Translations under genes and position numbers: made by a program | NCBI RefSeq assembly: GCF_963662255.1 | Contig: NC_085059.1 | Span: 16,089,588 to 16,153,587, forward strand | Direction: 5' to 3' | From: Cinclus cinclus | Lineage: Eukaryota > Chordata > Aves > Passeriformes > Cinclidae | Length of the DNA stretch: 64,000 nucleotides | The notes under the pieces: model-generated | Database searches by the model: none | What the model saw: the letters and a program-made list of their open reading frames with translations, nothing else | What the model was told of the DNA's origin: nothing | Shown: one piece after another, positions 48,426 through 60,848 of the stretch | Position numbering within the stretch: position 1 is the stretch's first letter | Layout: every line of letters begins with the position of its first letter

Positions 48426-51400
48426 GAAGCAAAGAAACTTCCTAAACAAACCTCTAATATTTGGTCATTCCTGTATACCAGGGACATCTTTTATGCTTTC
48501 ATGTAGTGATGACTAAACAGCTGGAAGGTTCTTTCCTCCCCTACATTGTAGCATAGCAAATTTGGATGTCCGGGGTGAAGGAGTTTGGTAACTTGTAGGT
48601 CTTGGTCATCACATATAATTGAAAACACTGACGTGTCAAGATGCAAATGTAACTCAGATTGTTGTTGTTTATATGTTGCCTGTATACAGATGGACGTGTC
48701 TATGAACCTGAGGATATATATTTGAATTTGCAGAGCTTTGGAAAAACACAGACTTCTTCTATGGCTTGTAGTTTGTGTGTTGCTGTTGAGTATTGCTGTT
48801 AAGGACAACCAGAGTACTCACTATGTTGCCATCAGTGCAAAGAAAAAACTGGCCCCAGTGGTGTGCAGCCTTGGTGGGAGAGAGAGGTTGCTCTGGATTC
48901 AAGTTTCAAATCAGGAAAGGAGTGTAGTTTTCAGAAACAGATACTGATGATCTCAATTCCTGCCTTTCCCAAATTGCCAGAAGCTCCTTATCCAGGCTGA
49001 TGTTGTGGAAGTGCCAGGACTGAAGGAAAGGTTTGTCTTTTAACCAGTCACACCAAGATCAGCCAGTGAGAGCCTGGTAGTGCCATGTGTGGATGTGCCA
49101 TAGCAAAGGCTCTGGGAATGGAACCCAGTGCCTCACTTGGCCTTGTGGCACCCCAGGCATGTCACTGTGTCCACTTCTGATGTCCCTCTTTGGCATTGCA
49201 TGGGATCCCATTTCACCAACTCATGGCTAGAGTGAGGGTAAATCGCTGTTGATGATGGAGGCATTGGGAGTATGGAAATCAGCTCTGGTGTCTTAAAGCT
49301 GATTTCAGTAAAAATAACTCACTGGTTTAGAGTGGTCTGGTGTAACATTGGAGGCACTGTAAATTCAACTTGCTGAACTGAACAGAGGGATGGAAGTTGT
49401 GGATGTGTTTCCAGAGCTCTAGCCAGCTAACACGGCCATGGTATATAATCAGATGCACTGGATTAAGTCTTTGTACATTTTTCAAGTCCTCATGATTTTC
49501 TTGCTTTCTTAACATGTAAGGGTAAAATATTAGAGTTTTAAAGAGTGAGGATATATTCCCATGTGCTGAGTTTGCAGGAGATTTTCCTCCACCTTGCGGA
49601 ACATCTGTCTTCTTTGGGTATTGTGTTTTGTCTGCCTGTGCTGTGAAGTCAGAGATGTCCTTTGCTTGGCACTACTCCATCCTGTTCTCCAGCTGGTTGG
49701 GGACCTTGCACAGCTGCCTCCAGGGTGGGGCATGAGTATGTGTCTGCAGCAGATGATAGTGCTTCAGAAAGTGTTTGTTACATGTCAGCAGTGTTGCAGA
49801 AAACATTGCATACAGAACTTGGGAATTTTTTGACAAGTCTGTGTGTTTAGTAGATAAGTTAAAGCTTGAACAGGATTCTTCTAAATGGTAGCTGTAGAGG
49901 ACACTGTGTGGTCTTTCTCATACTTTTCTCCAGAAAAGCCTTAAAGCTGGTGCAATGCTTTTTCTTCCCGTGCACTAAGCTTGTCTGGAAGCCATGGTGT
50001 CTCAACACGGTGAAGTGTGAAGGCAGCAGGCAAAGGCAGGGTGGCACTGCTTCTGCCACCAGAGCTGTTGTGCACTCCTGAGGCTGTTGGGTTTGACTAC
50101 CTCACCTCCTTTTAATTGCTGAGGTTATTGAATGAGTCAATTTAGTCTGGTCACCAGAACTCCCACACATGTATCAGGGGTCTATTTTTTAAGATTAATC
50201 TTGTGAAGTCAGGTGGATCTGTATGACTGGTTTCTGCTCGGGGTGAGAAATCTTTTGGTCTTCTCCCAAGGAAATGATTAGCAGAGTGATGGAAGATGCT
50301 GAGTTGCAGTATCAGGGTTGGGAATTGCATAGGTGGGGTGCCTGAGCCAAAATTCTGCCATTTTGTAGGCACGGAGCTGTAGTGTGCCCCAGAGCATGTT
50401 CCTGCTTGTTAGCACACAGATGCCAGCAGTGTCCTGCCCTCAGCCTGGATCATCCCTGTGTCACGTGCCAGTGCTATGGAGGTGGAAGCACAGCAGTATT
50501 TGCGTCCCAGTTACCTAATAGTGTTTGCAAATAGAGCAGTTGTTGGAGAGAGGCCTCACTTTCCTTCTGTCTGGCACAGCAGTGCCTCAGTCCTCTCCTC
50601 TCCCACATCCCACAACCAGGATTTGGCAGCTGTAAGGTGCTTTTCAGAAGAAGCCATTTCAAACCATGGGATCTGGAGTTCAGACTGAAAGCTGAGAGAC
50701 CTCAACACCCTTGAGCTGCGGGGTTGGGCTCGGTGAGCAAGGGGACACACTTTCACATTCCCACTCCCACATCTGCTGCTGAGGACTGGGAGGGCACATT
50801 TGCAACTGGATGTCTGTGGATGACTTCACTGTGAACACCAAACTCTTCTGCCATGCAGCTGATGCTGTTCAGCTCTCAAGACTTGCTACTATATGAAATT
50901 TGCTTCCTGCTCTGGAAGGGAATACTTTTGCCAGTTGAAGTGGATCTCCTGCTAGCTTAGTGTGCTGTGCCCGTGCCCTCCTGGCCTCCTACATGCTGCA
51001 GCCAAGCCCTCCTCTCCGTGGTGGAGGATCCCAGCCTTTTTAGTCTCACCTCTCAAGGAGCTGCCTCTTGGTGGTTTAATTACTTTTCTTTGAGCAGCTG
51101 TAACAGCCCTGTGCCCTTGTTGAATTCCAGAGACCAGAGCTGACTGCAGGGTGCAGCTGTGGATGTGCTGGTGTTCAACAGAGCAGCAGGTGATGCTCTG
51201 TCTTGGTTTCACCACTCGTGATGACTTTTTTTCATCTACTGCACCCTGACCTGATCATTTTGTACAACTGTCAGCAATGTCTGAGGTATCTTTATTGAGT
51301 TTATAAATGCCTCTTTGATTTAAATGCTGAGAAGTTTTCCATAAAGAGATGAGGGCGATGTTGCTGCTGGAAGGAAGTGGTTTTTAATCCTTTAGGAATA

Positions 51401-52489
51401 AAAGGAGGGGAGATGGATCTTTAAATTAGACAACTGCTTTGTTGCACTCTTTTGTAATTGGGTATTCCTGACTCCTTTGGGAAGACTTAGTCTGATTAGG
51501 GTGTTGTACTCTTTTATACTTTGTATTGACATGGGAGGCTGCCACCTGTAGTACTGGAATTAGCTTTATTAGAGAGAGTGGTTTATATAGCAGGATTCAT
51601 GTGGTTGTGAACCCATGAAGGAAGTTGCTATTTAGAAAAACCTGGAATGTCACTGCATCTCACTTAAAGTGGGAGCATAAGTGAGGATGGTGTATCTTCT
51701 GCTTGCAACATCATGCGCTGAAATCAGCTCAGCTGAAGTGCAGTAATCCTGAAGTAGCACAGAAGGAAGCTCTTCTGCTTGCTGTCAAAGATCTCAGGGG
51801 TATTTGAGTGCCTTGTCATGGTTTTAATGCTCTGGATTCACCAGCAGGAGGAAACCCCCATACCTGTGCTCAGTTTAATCCAGGGTGGTTATGAGACTGT
51901 AAGATGTCTTCAGCTCATTTATGGAGACACCCTGCTTAGTGGGAGATCTAGATATGACCTCCCTAAATTCCTAGGAAAGTGTGCTGCACTTGCTCCTAAT
52001 CACTATTACTTTCCCCTGCCCCAGGAGATGGAGCTGGATTTCTGCATGGTGCTGGCTTTGTCTTCCTTGACCTAGCAAGCTGAGCTGCTGCTCAGTCTCT
52101 TCTTGTTCTGTACAGTCAGGGAGGCAGGTTTGCAGCTGTGCAGGCTGAGGGCGAGGCTAAGTGGTCACTTAGCAAGTGGCCGCTGCTCAGGGGACACTGG
52201 TCCTGAAGGGATGCCTCTGCAAAAGTAGCCAGGAAGGTACAGGAATCACAGTGGGAGGAACTCGGAATGATGTTTTGAGTTGCGTCACAGCCTCCTTTCT
52301 GGAAACCCATTCTGTTCTTTGAGATGACAGGTTTTCCAGAGGCATATTTTGTGCAGAGTTTGCACTTTTGCCTTGTATGACCCCTCTCTCCCTCCACTGG
52401 CACAGCGGGAGCTGCACAGTCTCCTCCTAGACAGTGTGAACACTTGGAGCTGGAGGGTCTCTCTGCAGGCGCTTGGCTCTCGATTCCTG

Positions 52490-52760
52490 TCTCTTCGTTG
52501 TTAAATATTTACTGTGAGACGTACCAGATGCTTCCCAGGAAGGGTTTTGTCAGCTTCCAAGTCCCCAGTTGCAGCTGCAGAAGAGGCTGACAGCCATTAA
52601 AGGGATCGTGTCAGCACGGGTTCGGCAGTGATGCAGTGACCTCCTCTTGCTCGTGCCACGGGCGCTGCTGGCTGCGCTGTCTGTTGGCGGCAGTGGCATC
52701 CAGGCAGAGAGCACCCTTCTGCTGATGTCAAGAGATTAATGATGTCTGGTCCTCAGGCTT
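52490..52760. promoter_or_regulatory. Candidate regulatory element in intron 1
   Basis: A non-repetitive stretch with moderate CpG, a TTAAATATTTA palindrome near 52501, CCATTAAAGGGATC near 52595 and GAGATTAATGATG near 52730. It lies about 0.7 kb before the motif cluster at 53377, and the two may be parts of one regulatory region. There is no coding signal. Confidence 0.2.
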
Positions 52761-53376
52761 TTTGTCTTTCTTCTGCTTCGAAGCTCTTTCACTGCAGAGG
52801 GAGCAGGTGATGCTCTCTGATGGATTTGGTTGTTGCACCTTTTTTCTAGGGTCACCTCTCTGCAGCAGTGATGCTACCTTGACTCCCACTCGGTTCTCAG
52901 CACTTGGGTAACCCAGCTGCCCCGAGGAGAGAGGGGTAGACTGATGCAGGGGGGCGAACTCCTGCTACCAGCTCTAGTCATGGAGAAGCCAGCAGCTGGA
53001 GCATTGCTGCTGAATGCATCTCCTATGCTGGTCACACCGGTCAGGTTCCCAGTGTGCCTCCTGCTTTCAAGATAAAGTCCAGGGCCTTGGGTTAGGCCCC
53101 TGTTTGTTGCTCTTGGTGCTTATCAGCTTTTGCTGCTGACAAGGTGACCGGCTGCAGAGCACTGAGGATGGGCAGGGAGGGTCCCCCCAGCCTGGGCTGT
53201 GTGCTGATCTGGCCCCTCCACCCGGGATAGCCTGGACGTGCACACAGGGCTTGCTCCTGTGCCAGCTGTCCCTGTTTTAAGTATCACAGCTCCTGCTGTC
53301 TGAGGGTCTTCCCGGGTGCCATGGAGGTAGGATCGGACCAGGGAGGAGCAGGCTCGCTAGGTCATCGTTTTCCCAA

Positions 53377-53632
53377 CTAAATATAGTTGCCCGTGCTTTT
53401 ATAAGGTCGGGATTTTTGCATCACGTGACCGCCTTATCCCTCCCAGCCTGCAGTCGGAGATGGGGATCGAGTGTCTGAATGGGTAATAATTAACTGTTAA
53501 CTAGCTTTTCATTAGAGCCTGGCAGACGGGAAGAAGGTGCAGCGGAGGTACGGGGGAGCGGAGGAAACTGCTCCTGATCTCTCCTGGAGGGTGAACGCCC
53601 CCTTTTAATTTGCAAATCACTTGTCCCCAGAG
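53377..53632 (+). promoter_or_regulatory. Candidate alternative promoter / first exon or enhancer
   Basis: Several strong motifs lie in order within 60 bp: a perfect MEF2 consensus CTAAATATAG (53377-53386), a TATA- or CArG-like TTTTATAAGG (53397-53406), an E-box CACGTG within TCACGTGACC (53421-53430), and a GATA-type TTATC at about 53434. About 200 bp further on, AG|GTGAGT at 53632/53633 is a near-ideal splice donor. A transcript starting near 53430 could splice into LARP1 exon 2. The frame that would join exon 2 is open only from 53578 and lacks ATG, so the exon would be non-coding and translation might begin further in (for example the Met of DMKEQ in exon 4). The motifs are seen; the promoter role is inferred. 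Confidence 0.3.
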
Positions 53633-54339
53633 GTGAGTGGGTTGGGTTGGTTTTTTATTGTTTTATAAGGAGTTGTGAGTCTTGCCTAGTGTCTGCCCTT
53701 GCTGTCCTGTAGTTCCTCTTCATGTCAACCCTCCCTCTCCCCCACCACTGATTTTAGTTTTTAGGTCATGAACTATCAGCTGGTCTCTGAACTGGCTTGG
53801 AGGAGAGCCTGACCCTCCATCTCCTCCACGAATTTGGCTCATTTGCATACCCTGGGCCCCTGCAGCCTTGCCTCAGGTGCCCTCGTGTCCCAGCGCTGGT
53901 GTGCTGGTGTCCTTGCTATGCCGCGTGCCCAGAGCAGCAGCTGGATGGACTTGTGCCTTTTTCCCTGGAGCCCCGCTGGCCTTTCCAGCCCCTCTCCCTG
54001 AACTACTTAACCGGACCCAGTATTTGCTGGTGTCCTTGAAGGCTTTTCTGCCTTCCATGCCGGCAGAGGAATTGCTGGTGACATGCTGCACGTGTGTCTG
54101 CACTGGATGTACTGGGTCAGGCACTGGTGCTGGAGTAGCCTCTCCTGCAGAGGTGGTGGGTACCTTTTCCCTGATCAGAGGGAACAGGGTGGCTCAGCAG
54201 CTGTGGGGGTCTGAGCCAGCCCAGCTCCCTCATTTTGCCAGTTTCTGAAGTCTGGTCAGCTGGGTGACCTTGGCTGTGTCCCCTGTGCAATGCTTCTTGC
54301 TTTCTGGGAACCATTGGCTTCCCCTTAGTTCAGGATCGA

Positions 54340-54366
54340 TTTTTTTTTTTTTTTTTTTTTTTTTTT
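54340..54366. repeat. Poly-T tract (T27)
   Basis: A pure run of 27 T, the longest homopolymer in the window, within LARP1 intron 1. Length is likely polymorphic and error-prone in assembly. Confidence 0.95.
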
Positions 54367-57300
54367 GGTAGAACACTGGGTGGGAGGTGGTTCATGTGCT
54401 GTCCCATTCTATGTGTGCCTGGTGTCTCAGGGATCGTGTGCAGGGCTGTGAGTATGGATTGTGTGTCAGAAGTTTCCTAGAAATTCTCTTCAGGGAAGAG
54501 GTTTGCTTGAAAAGGCAGTGGAAAGATGTCACTCGCCCTTAAGAGGGAGTTCATTTGCTACCTTTAATAGTAGCTGTCTGTGCCAGGAAGACTCCAGGGT
54601 GCCCTCACTGACACTGTTAATGGTAGAAATGCCTGTCAGTGTTTCCTAACCCACTCCTCCTGGAGTGTAGCTTGGGCACAAGTTGAAGCTTTTGTGTCTT
54701 GAACTGAGAGGCTGCAGTGAAGATGATCATGCATGTTTGGTAAGTCCAGACCCTTCCTGCCCCTTGTTTGCTTGTCAGACCCTGTAGATAATCCATGTGT
54801 GTAGAGCTGGTGGCAGCTTGGTGTGTATAAAGGAGCAGTGCTGTTGCTCAGCTCCCTGAGGGCTGTGGTCTGACTGAAGCCCCTGCTCTCTGTGAGGATC
54901 TGTGCTGCCCATTTGTGCTGTCAGCAGAGATGGGCTCTGCACATGTCTTGAGCTGCTCCTCCTCTTCCGGGGCTTTCAGCTGAGGGATGTGAGGGCTTGG
55001 AGAGCTGGGATTATAGCTCTGATGCCCACACTCAGCCTGTGACAGGGCTGTCCTGGCTCTACCTTCCTGTACCCCAGCCTCCCTCCCTGCATTTTTCCAG
55101 GGCAAACTCCTGAGCTTCTGGAGTTGCCTAGAACGCCCAGGTGGGAGTGTTCTCATACTCTCCATGGAGCTGTCAGATGCCCTTTTTGAAGTTATTTTTA
55201 GCGAGTGATCTTTGCAGCAGTTGCAGAGCTTACATTGCAGAGAGGTGTAGGCAGCTCCTTGCTTCCTTTGCTGTTACAGTAGGGCTTGTACGGTGGAGCT
55301 TCTGCTGAGGAGCTGTGGAAAATTGCTTGGAAGGCTTTGAGCCATGGTACCTGCAGCTTATCTCCTGCTCCAGCTGAGCAGGCTTCCCATGTGCTTTACA
55401 AGCCTGAATCCTGCACAGCCTTCCACCTTAAGGATCCAGTCTTCTGCTTGATCCTGACCTTGGCCATTCTTCTGCAGTTTTTCTTGCATGTACAGGAAAC
55501 TTCTGATATTGCTGAGGTGTTGCCGATATTCCTCTTACCTTTGTAAGCAAGGCCAAATGCTGCCTGCTGAGAGAGCTGAGACCATGTGCTGCAAGTGATG
55601 CGCGTGACTGTGGTTCTCTGCAGTCCACAGGAGCAGCTGGGAGCCCCTGTTGAGGAGACACCAACCCATTTGTGCTGGAAGATGTCCTTGCGATAACAGC
55701 TCATTTAAAGCTGTACCAGAACTCCATCCAGTGCTCTCTTGTTTCCCCCTCTGTGCACTCATGCGCCCCTCCGGCTGCTGCTGCGATTTGGTGGAAGGTA
55801 GAGCTGTAAAACACTGCAGACCTAGAGGAGGTGCATTCTGTGGGCTGAGCCTGTCCTGAGCCTTTCTGGCTCTGTGTGCCTTGTGATGCCTTCAGCAAAA
55901 TGTGAGCATGCCAAGCAGTCAGTGCTATAAATCCCAGGCTTTTCTGCTCATGTGTGGAGCTGCAGCGACAAGTGTTTCCCATCTCAGCTCTGGCACGCAG
56001 CTGAGGCTGTGCTGGGAGCAGCTCCTTGGGAGGCAGGGCAGAGCTGGATCTGCTGATTGGTCTCTGGGGGTATCTGCACCTCTCTGCATACAGGGGTGCT
56101 ACCAGATGGCTCTCTGGGGAGGCTGAGGTGCCCTCCCATCTGCTGATGCTTCCCAGCCCTTTCACAGCAAGGATTGTGTTGCCCACCACAGCCTCTTGAT
56201 GATTCCAAAACAGAGTGCAACACCCACGAAAGGAGCATAATGTGTTTGCCCATCCCCTAAGGCTTCTCTGCCTGTAACTTCAGGGAGTCCTCTCTGGGAT
56301 GGACTCAAAAATAAGAGTTGTGTCATTGTGTGCAAGAGGTGGGCTGCTGGTGAGAGCAGGGGGTGTTATTGGCTTGCAGGTCACATCTGGCCCGCAGGAC
56401 TGGTCCTGCGAATGTCTCTGTCTGCTGTTGGTGGACATGAAGCTCACCAGCTGTGTTCTCTGATGGCTTGAGCAGGCTCAGGCTCCAAATCCTGCTCTGA
56501 GTGCATGGACAGTGATGAGTACCACAGTAGTCTCTGAATCCATGTCATGCTTCTGCTGCTGTGAAGATCAGGACACCCTGGGAGAGAGATTGCTTGAGGC
56601 CTGGAGCAAGGATGGGGACGGGTGGGGAATGCAGGTGGGGATGCACCTTTGGAGTGGTTCTCTGTTGGTTCCCTAGGTCTTCTTTTAGGCCAGGAAGGGG
56701 ATTCTTGCAGCCACAGTGGAATCCTGGCAGGCATATCAGTACTCCAGGAGGGACTCTTCTGCCTCAGAAATTACTCTGAAGGACCTATCTCTCTCCTGGG
56801 AAAACTGCTAATCCCATCCTGAAACATTTTTCTCAGCTCACCTCTGTCCAAGCTTCACTTACTCTCTCACCTAAAAACCTTGATGCCAGAGTGGGTGTCC
56901 CGTTGTATTGGTTTTGATTTACAGTCTTCACATGTGCCAGGAGTGTTCTGTGGAGTGTGGGAAGGAGGGAGGATTGTTTGGAGAGAGAAGAGTGAAGTGG
57001 ATCCTGGTGGACTGCTGGGCATGTGGCTGGCTGTCCCACACAGCACCCTCGAGCTCCTGCCAGGGCTCTGGGGAAACTGGGGATACTAGTTTGGCTCTTG
57101 CAAGCCCCATCAGGACCTGCATCACAGAGCATGCGCCCCTGCCTCAGCCCCTTCAGCACAAACTCCGGGCTCTTGGCTTGGAACCGCTTTTGCCAGCAGT
57201 TTCTGGTAGGTGCCAGGCTGTGGAGCAGGGAGCAGGAGCTTTCTGTCGACCTGGCTGCTGGCTAAGGAGGGGGTGCTGTGTCAGGGACGGTGTGCCAGAG

Positions 57301-60300
57301 CTGGGGACTCTGCATTCCTGCTGGGAGCCTGGGCTGCCCTCTGAGGCTGTCCCAGCTGCTGCTGGGGTTCTCAGAGCCCTTGTCTGCCCTTGCACGAGTG
57401 GTACACCTGGAGCAGGCATTACAGCATTCTTGCTATAGGTACAGGTATTTCTCCAGTAATGCCAGGTCTCTGCCCAGCACTGCAGATTTATTCCCCCTCT
57501 TCATTTATCTTCTCTAAAATTCCGTTATAAATTCCATTGGATGCAAGGAAAGGCAGAAAGCAGTTTCTGGGTGTTTGGTTTCATTTTCCCAGAGAAGGTA
57601 GTAGAAATGTCTCTTTGGCTGAGTTCAGTGGTCCTATGTCCCTGTCGGGGTGGAGCAACGTTTAGCTGTGGATCTGTTGTCAGTGGCTGTCTGGTCCTTG
57701 TGCAAGGGTTCTTCTTCCAGGTAAGAGGCGTTTGGTCACCTGGATGCCCCTGTGAGCCTCTCACCCCAGGGCTCTGTGCCCTGGCCAGTTGTGTGCTGCA
57801 GGAAAGCACAAGGGGTCTACCCAGCCTTGCCCTTGGTGTTTGTCAGCTGCATTGGGGATTGTGTGTCCAAATGAGTGAGTGCTCTGGCTGTGGCATGGCC
57901 ACGGGAAGGGTTTGGCTGTGATAGCAGCATTGGGGCTGCTATGGGTGCTCCCACCTGTGCCTCATCCTCTTGGTTGCTAGGGAATAATCTCCTCGTGGCT
58001 GGGCAATCCCATTGCTGGGCAAATGATCAGGTTCTGGCTGCAGGAAGCAGATCAAAACTCGAGACCTGCTTTTCTGTTCTTGGCCGTGCCAGCATTTGCT
58101 CTGTGGTCGCAGGCAGAGCTGCTCCTTGCTACCCTGCCTGCTGTCCTCATGCCAGCCTCACAACACTGAAGCCCTGGCTCCTGCTGCAGCTGTTTTGTCT
58201 GTCCCCTCACACAGAGAGGCTCTGTTTTTCCGGGAGGTGGTCAGGCACTGCTAGTGCAATTGAAATTACTTACTGCCACCAAACAGATGCAAAAGGAGGG
58301 TTGGTTGTGAGACACCCGGAGGTCTGAGACATCTGTCAGCAGCTTTGAAAGGCTCGGCTGTGAACCAAGGCAGAATCCAGTGTCCCTTGCTGCTTGTGCT
58401 GAGCAGCACACACTTGCTCTCCACTTCCCAGGTTTTCCTGCAGGGGGTCTTTTCAGCTGAGGACCACAAGGTGCATTGCTGGTGCCCTTGGTTTTGTTGC
58501 TGTGCCCTGGAGGGTGCCAGACATGCATGGCCTCTGCTTGCCATGGTCTTGGCTCAGAAAGCAGATGCTGTGTCTGGCCGTGTCCACCAACACAGTCACA
58601 CCCTCTGGGTTTCCTACTTTGGTCTCCACCATAAATGCTGGATCTCGCACGCCTGCAGCCCCAGCCTGGAGCAGCCTCTGCCGGACTGCAGCCTTTGCTT
58701 TGTGTTTTGTCTTCCGCAGTGCTCTGCAAATGCTAATTAGTCTTCTCAGCACCTCAGCGAGATAAGGGATCCCTGTTCATATCTTACAGATAAGGAAAGC
58801 GGCAGAACTTGTTTCAAACAATCTCCTCCCTCCCCCACAGAGATGCGGCCCCTGCAGCCTGTGCCCCTTTGTCCTCTTTCACTGCTGCTTGTGAGGCCCC
58901 TCTCACTGAGTAGTTCCCCAAAAAAAAGGCACGAGAACATCTACGGCTTGAGGGCTTCCGAGGTGAAGCAGCTGGAGGAAAGGGCTGGATGCCATTGCTG
59001 TGCTGTGGTGGGAGCAGGCACCTGGATGGGATCCTTGCAGGGGGAGAGGGAGCCCTGCTGTCCCCAGCCCTGGAGATCAGAGCCTGATCAGGCTGTGCCA
59101 GTCCCGTTGGAGCAGGCAGGGGTGCTCTGTATGTACGGCAAACCAGGCTGGCTGTGGGTTTGTGCTGTAGCTCCTGGTGCCTTTTGAAGCTATGTTTAGT
59201 TGGTGACATCTGTGGGTATTGAGTGGAGGATTTTGGGGACTGTTTTGAAAGCACTGGCTCTTCCTACACTAGCAGGGAAGTTTAAAAGCCTTGTGGCAAG
59301 CTTTGTGCCGTGGAGCCAGGATTCTCAATGAAGTGCACATGGAATAAATGAGGGACATGTGGAACTGCTGCTGCTCAAGAAGGGAGACACTGCAGGTGGG
59401 CTGGGGAGGTCCTGGGGAAAAAGAAGAGGATGCAGGAACCCAGTTGAGAGCTTGGACTCTTCTGGAGTTGAAATCCCCATGCAGCAGGAGCTATAGAGAA
59501 AGGAACTGGGGAAGGGGAGTGCACATGGCTCTGTCCTGCCATGTCTGCCTCTGCCTTATTGACACTTCAAAGCCTCCAGCTCTTAGCAGGGCCAGGATGA
59601 ATCACTGGTTTCGAGGCTCAGAAGGAGACCGGTTTTGATCATCCAGGCAAAGTTGTCCAGCCTTTCGAAGGAGATCAAAGGCAGCTTTGAGCAGAGCTGA
59701 ATAGGCTACTCAGGGTGTTTCCCGAGGCATCCCCAGATAGCCTGTGCTGATCCTCCCACCCTCACCCTGCCCCAGTCAGGGCTGCCTTTTTTCTGAGCAG
59801 AGCCGGTGAGTCAGCAGAAATCTTCATGCAGGAGCTTGGCACGGGCTGCCCTTGAGGGCAGGGCCCAGTGGGCTCTCCTCCCCCTGTGGAGCACCGGTGT
59901 CCTGGAGAAGACCCTCATCCCTGTCCTTGGGGTGGGTTTGTGTTGGCCACAGTTGGGCTTCTCTGTTGCTCAGACTCTGCGTGCCCTGTGTGAGCCTCAT
60001 CAAAGACCTTGCAGCCAGACCTGAGGGACATACAGCAAGTTGTATTCCTGTTTCTGCTTGTAAAGAGGTGGTGGTGGTGTGTGAGCTGGAGCCAAGATGG
60101 GCCATGGTGAGGTTGAGATCTTGACTTGCTGTGAGGTCTGTGGTGGTGTGAACCCTAATAATCTCACTCTGATGTGTTAAAACACCCCAGAGGTGCTTCA
60201 GTGCCTAAATACTTTTGGCTGTAGCAGGATTTAGACACTTGATGTATCTGGCTCATTCTCTCTGTACATTTACTCTCTTGAACTTGCTGTACCTGCTGGG

Positions 60301-60786
60301 ATGCCTGACTTCAAACCAGGATTCAGCAGCCACAGACTTGTATCTCTCTGTCAGAGCCTGCTCTGCTCTTTGGGAGCACTGGCCTGATGGTGCTGTGATG
60401 GGCCTTGGCTTTTCAAGGGCATGTTTGTTTTGCTGTTCTGTGGGTGCTTTGCAGCCTGAGCTGAGCTCCTTGTGCCCCCTCTTCCCTGGCTGGCAAGGGC
60501 AGGAGGGGGAGGGCAGACCTAAGGCAGGGAATGCCTTCCTGCAGCAGGATGGGGTTAAAAGTCCATCTCTGGACCACCTGGATTGATTGGTCAGGAATTT
60601 TCTGATCTTATGGGGCAGTTCTGAGACTCCACTCAGGAGCTGGCTGTTTTTATTTACCTTTTCCTCTTGGCCCTCCTTTGCTGAAGAGGGAGCTGCTTTG
60701 CTTCCTACCCATTCCTCTCCAGAGCCAACACTCCCACCCACAACCCTCGGCTGTGTTTTAACACTTCTGTTGTCCTTCTCTTGCAG

Positions 60787-60848
60787 AACTTACAACTCCA
60801 GCGAAAGTGGTGAGGGCTGCCAACCCGAGACAGAGGAAAGGAAGCAAG
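60787..60848 (+). CDS. LARP1: LARP1 exon 2
   Basis: This 62-nt exon completes Glu115 and encodes residues 116-135, with the segment PAKVVRAA followed by PRQRKGSK, a basic stretch matching vertebrate LARP1 (human PAKVVRAAVPKQRKGSK by recollection). The acceptor TCTCTTGCAG|AA has a strong pyrimidine tract, and the donor is AAG|GTAAGG. The exon enters in phase 1 and leaves in phase 0. The longer open frame over this place uses a different reading frame and is a shadow. The LTT triplet after Glu115 differs from human HSA, an expected drift in a disordered linker. Confidence 0.96.

Larger units (their letters stand above)
32687..60786 (+). other. LARP1 intron 1 (28.1 kb)
   Basis: The intron is bounded by the GTGGGT donor after 32686 and a strong polypyrimidine-AG acceptor (TCCTTCTCTTGCAG) ending at 60786. 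The first 600 bp are CpG island. Beyond the features listed separately, 33300-40550, 40890-42750, 42780-46680, 46740-48160, 48430-52480, 52770-53340, 53640-54330 and 54370-60786 hold no gene I can support, only unique-looking sequence and short chance frames. Short GT-rich strings occur near 34698 and 35770. A long first intron is normal for LARP1, which has alternative first exons in mammals. Confidence 0.9.

Noticed and set aside
51779..52075. Frame with MLW near 51824 as an alternative LARP1 first exon
   Set aside because: A mammalian LARP1 isoform start resembling MLW came to mind, but nothing beyond three residues matches and no suitable donor in phase follows.
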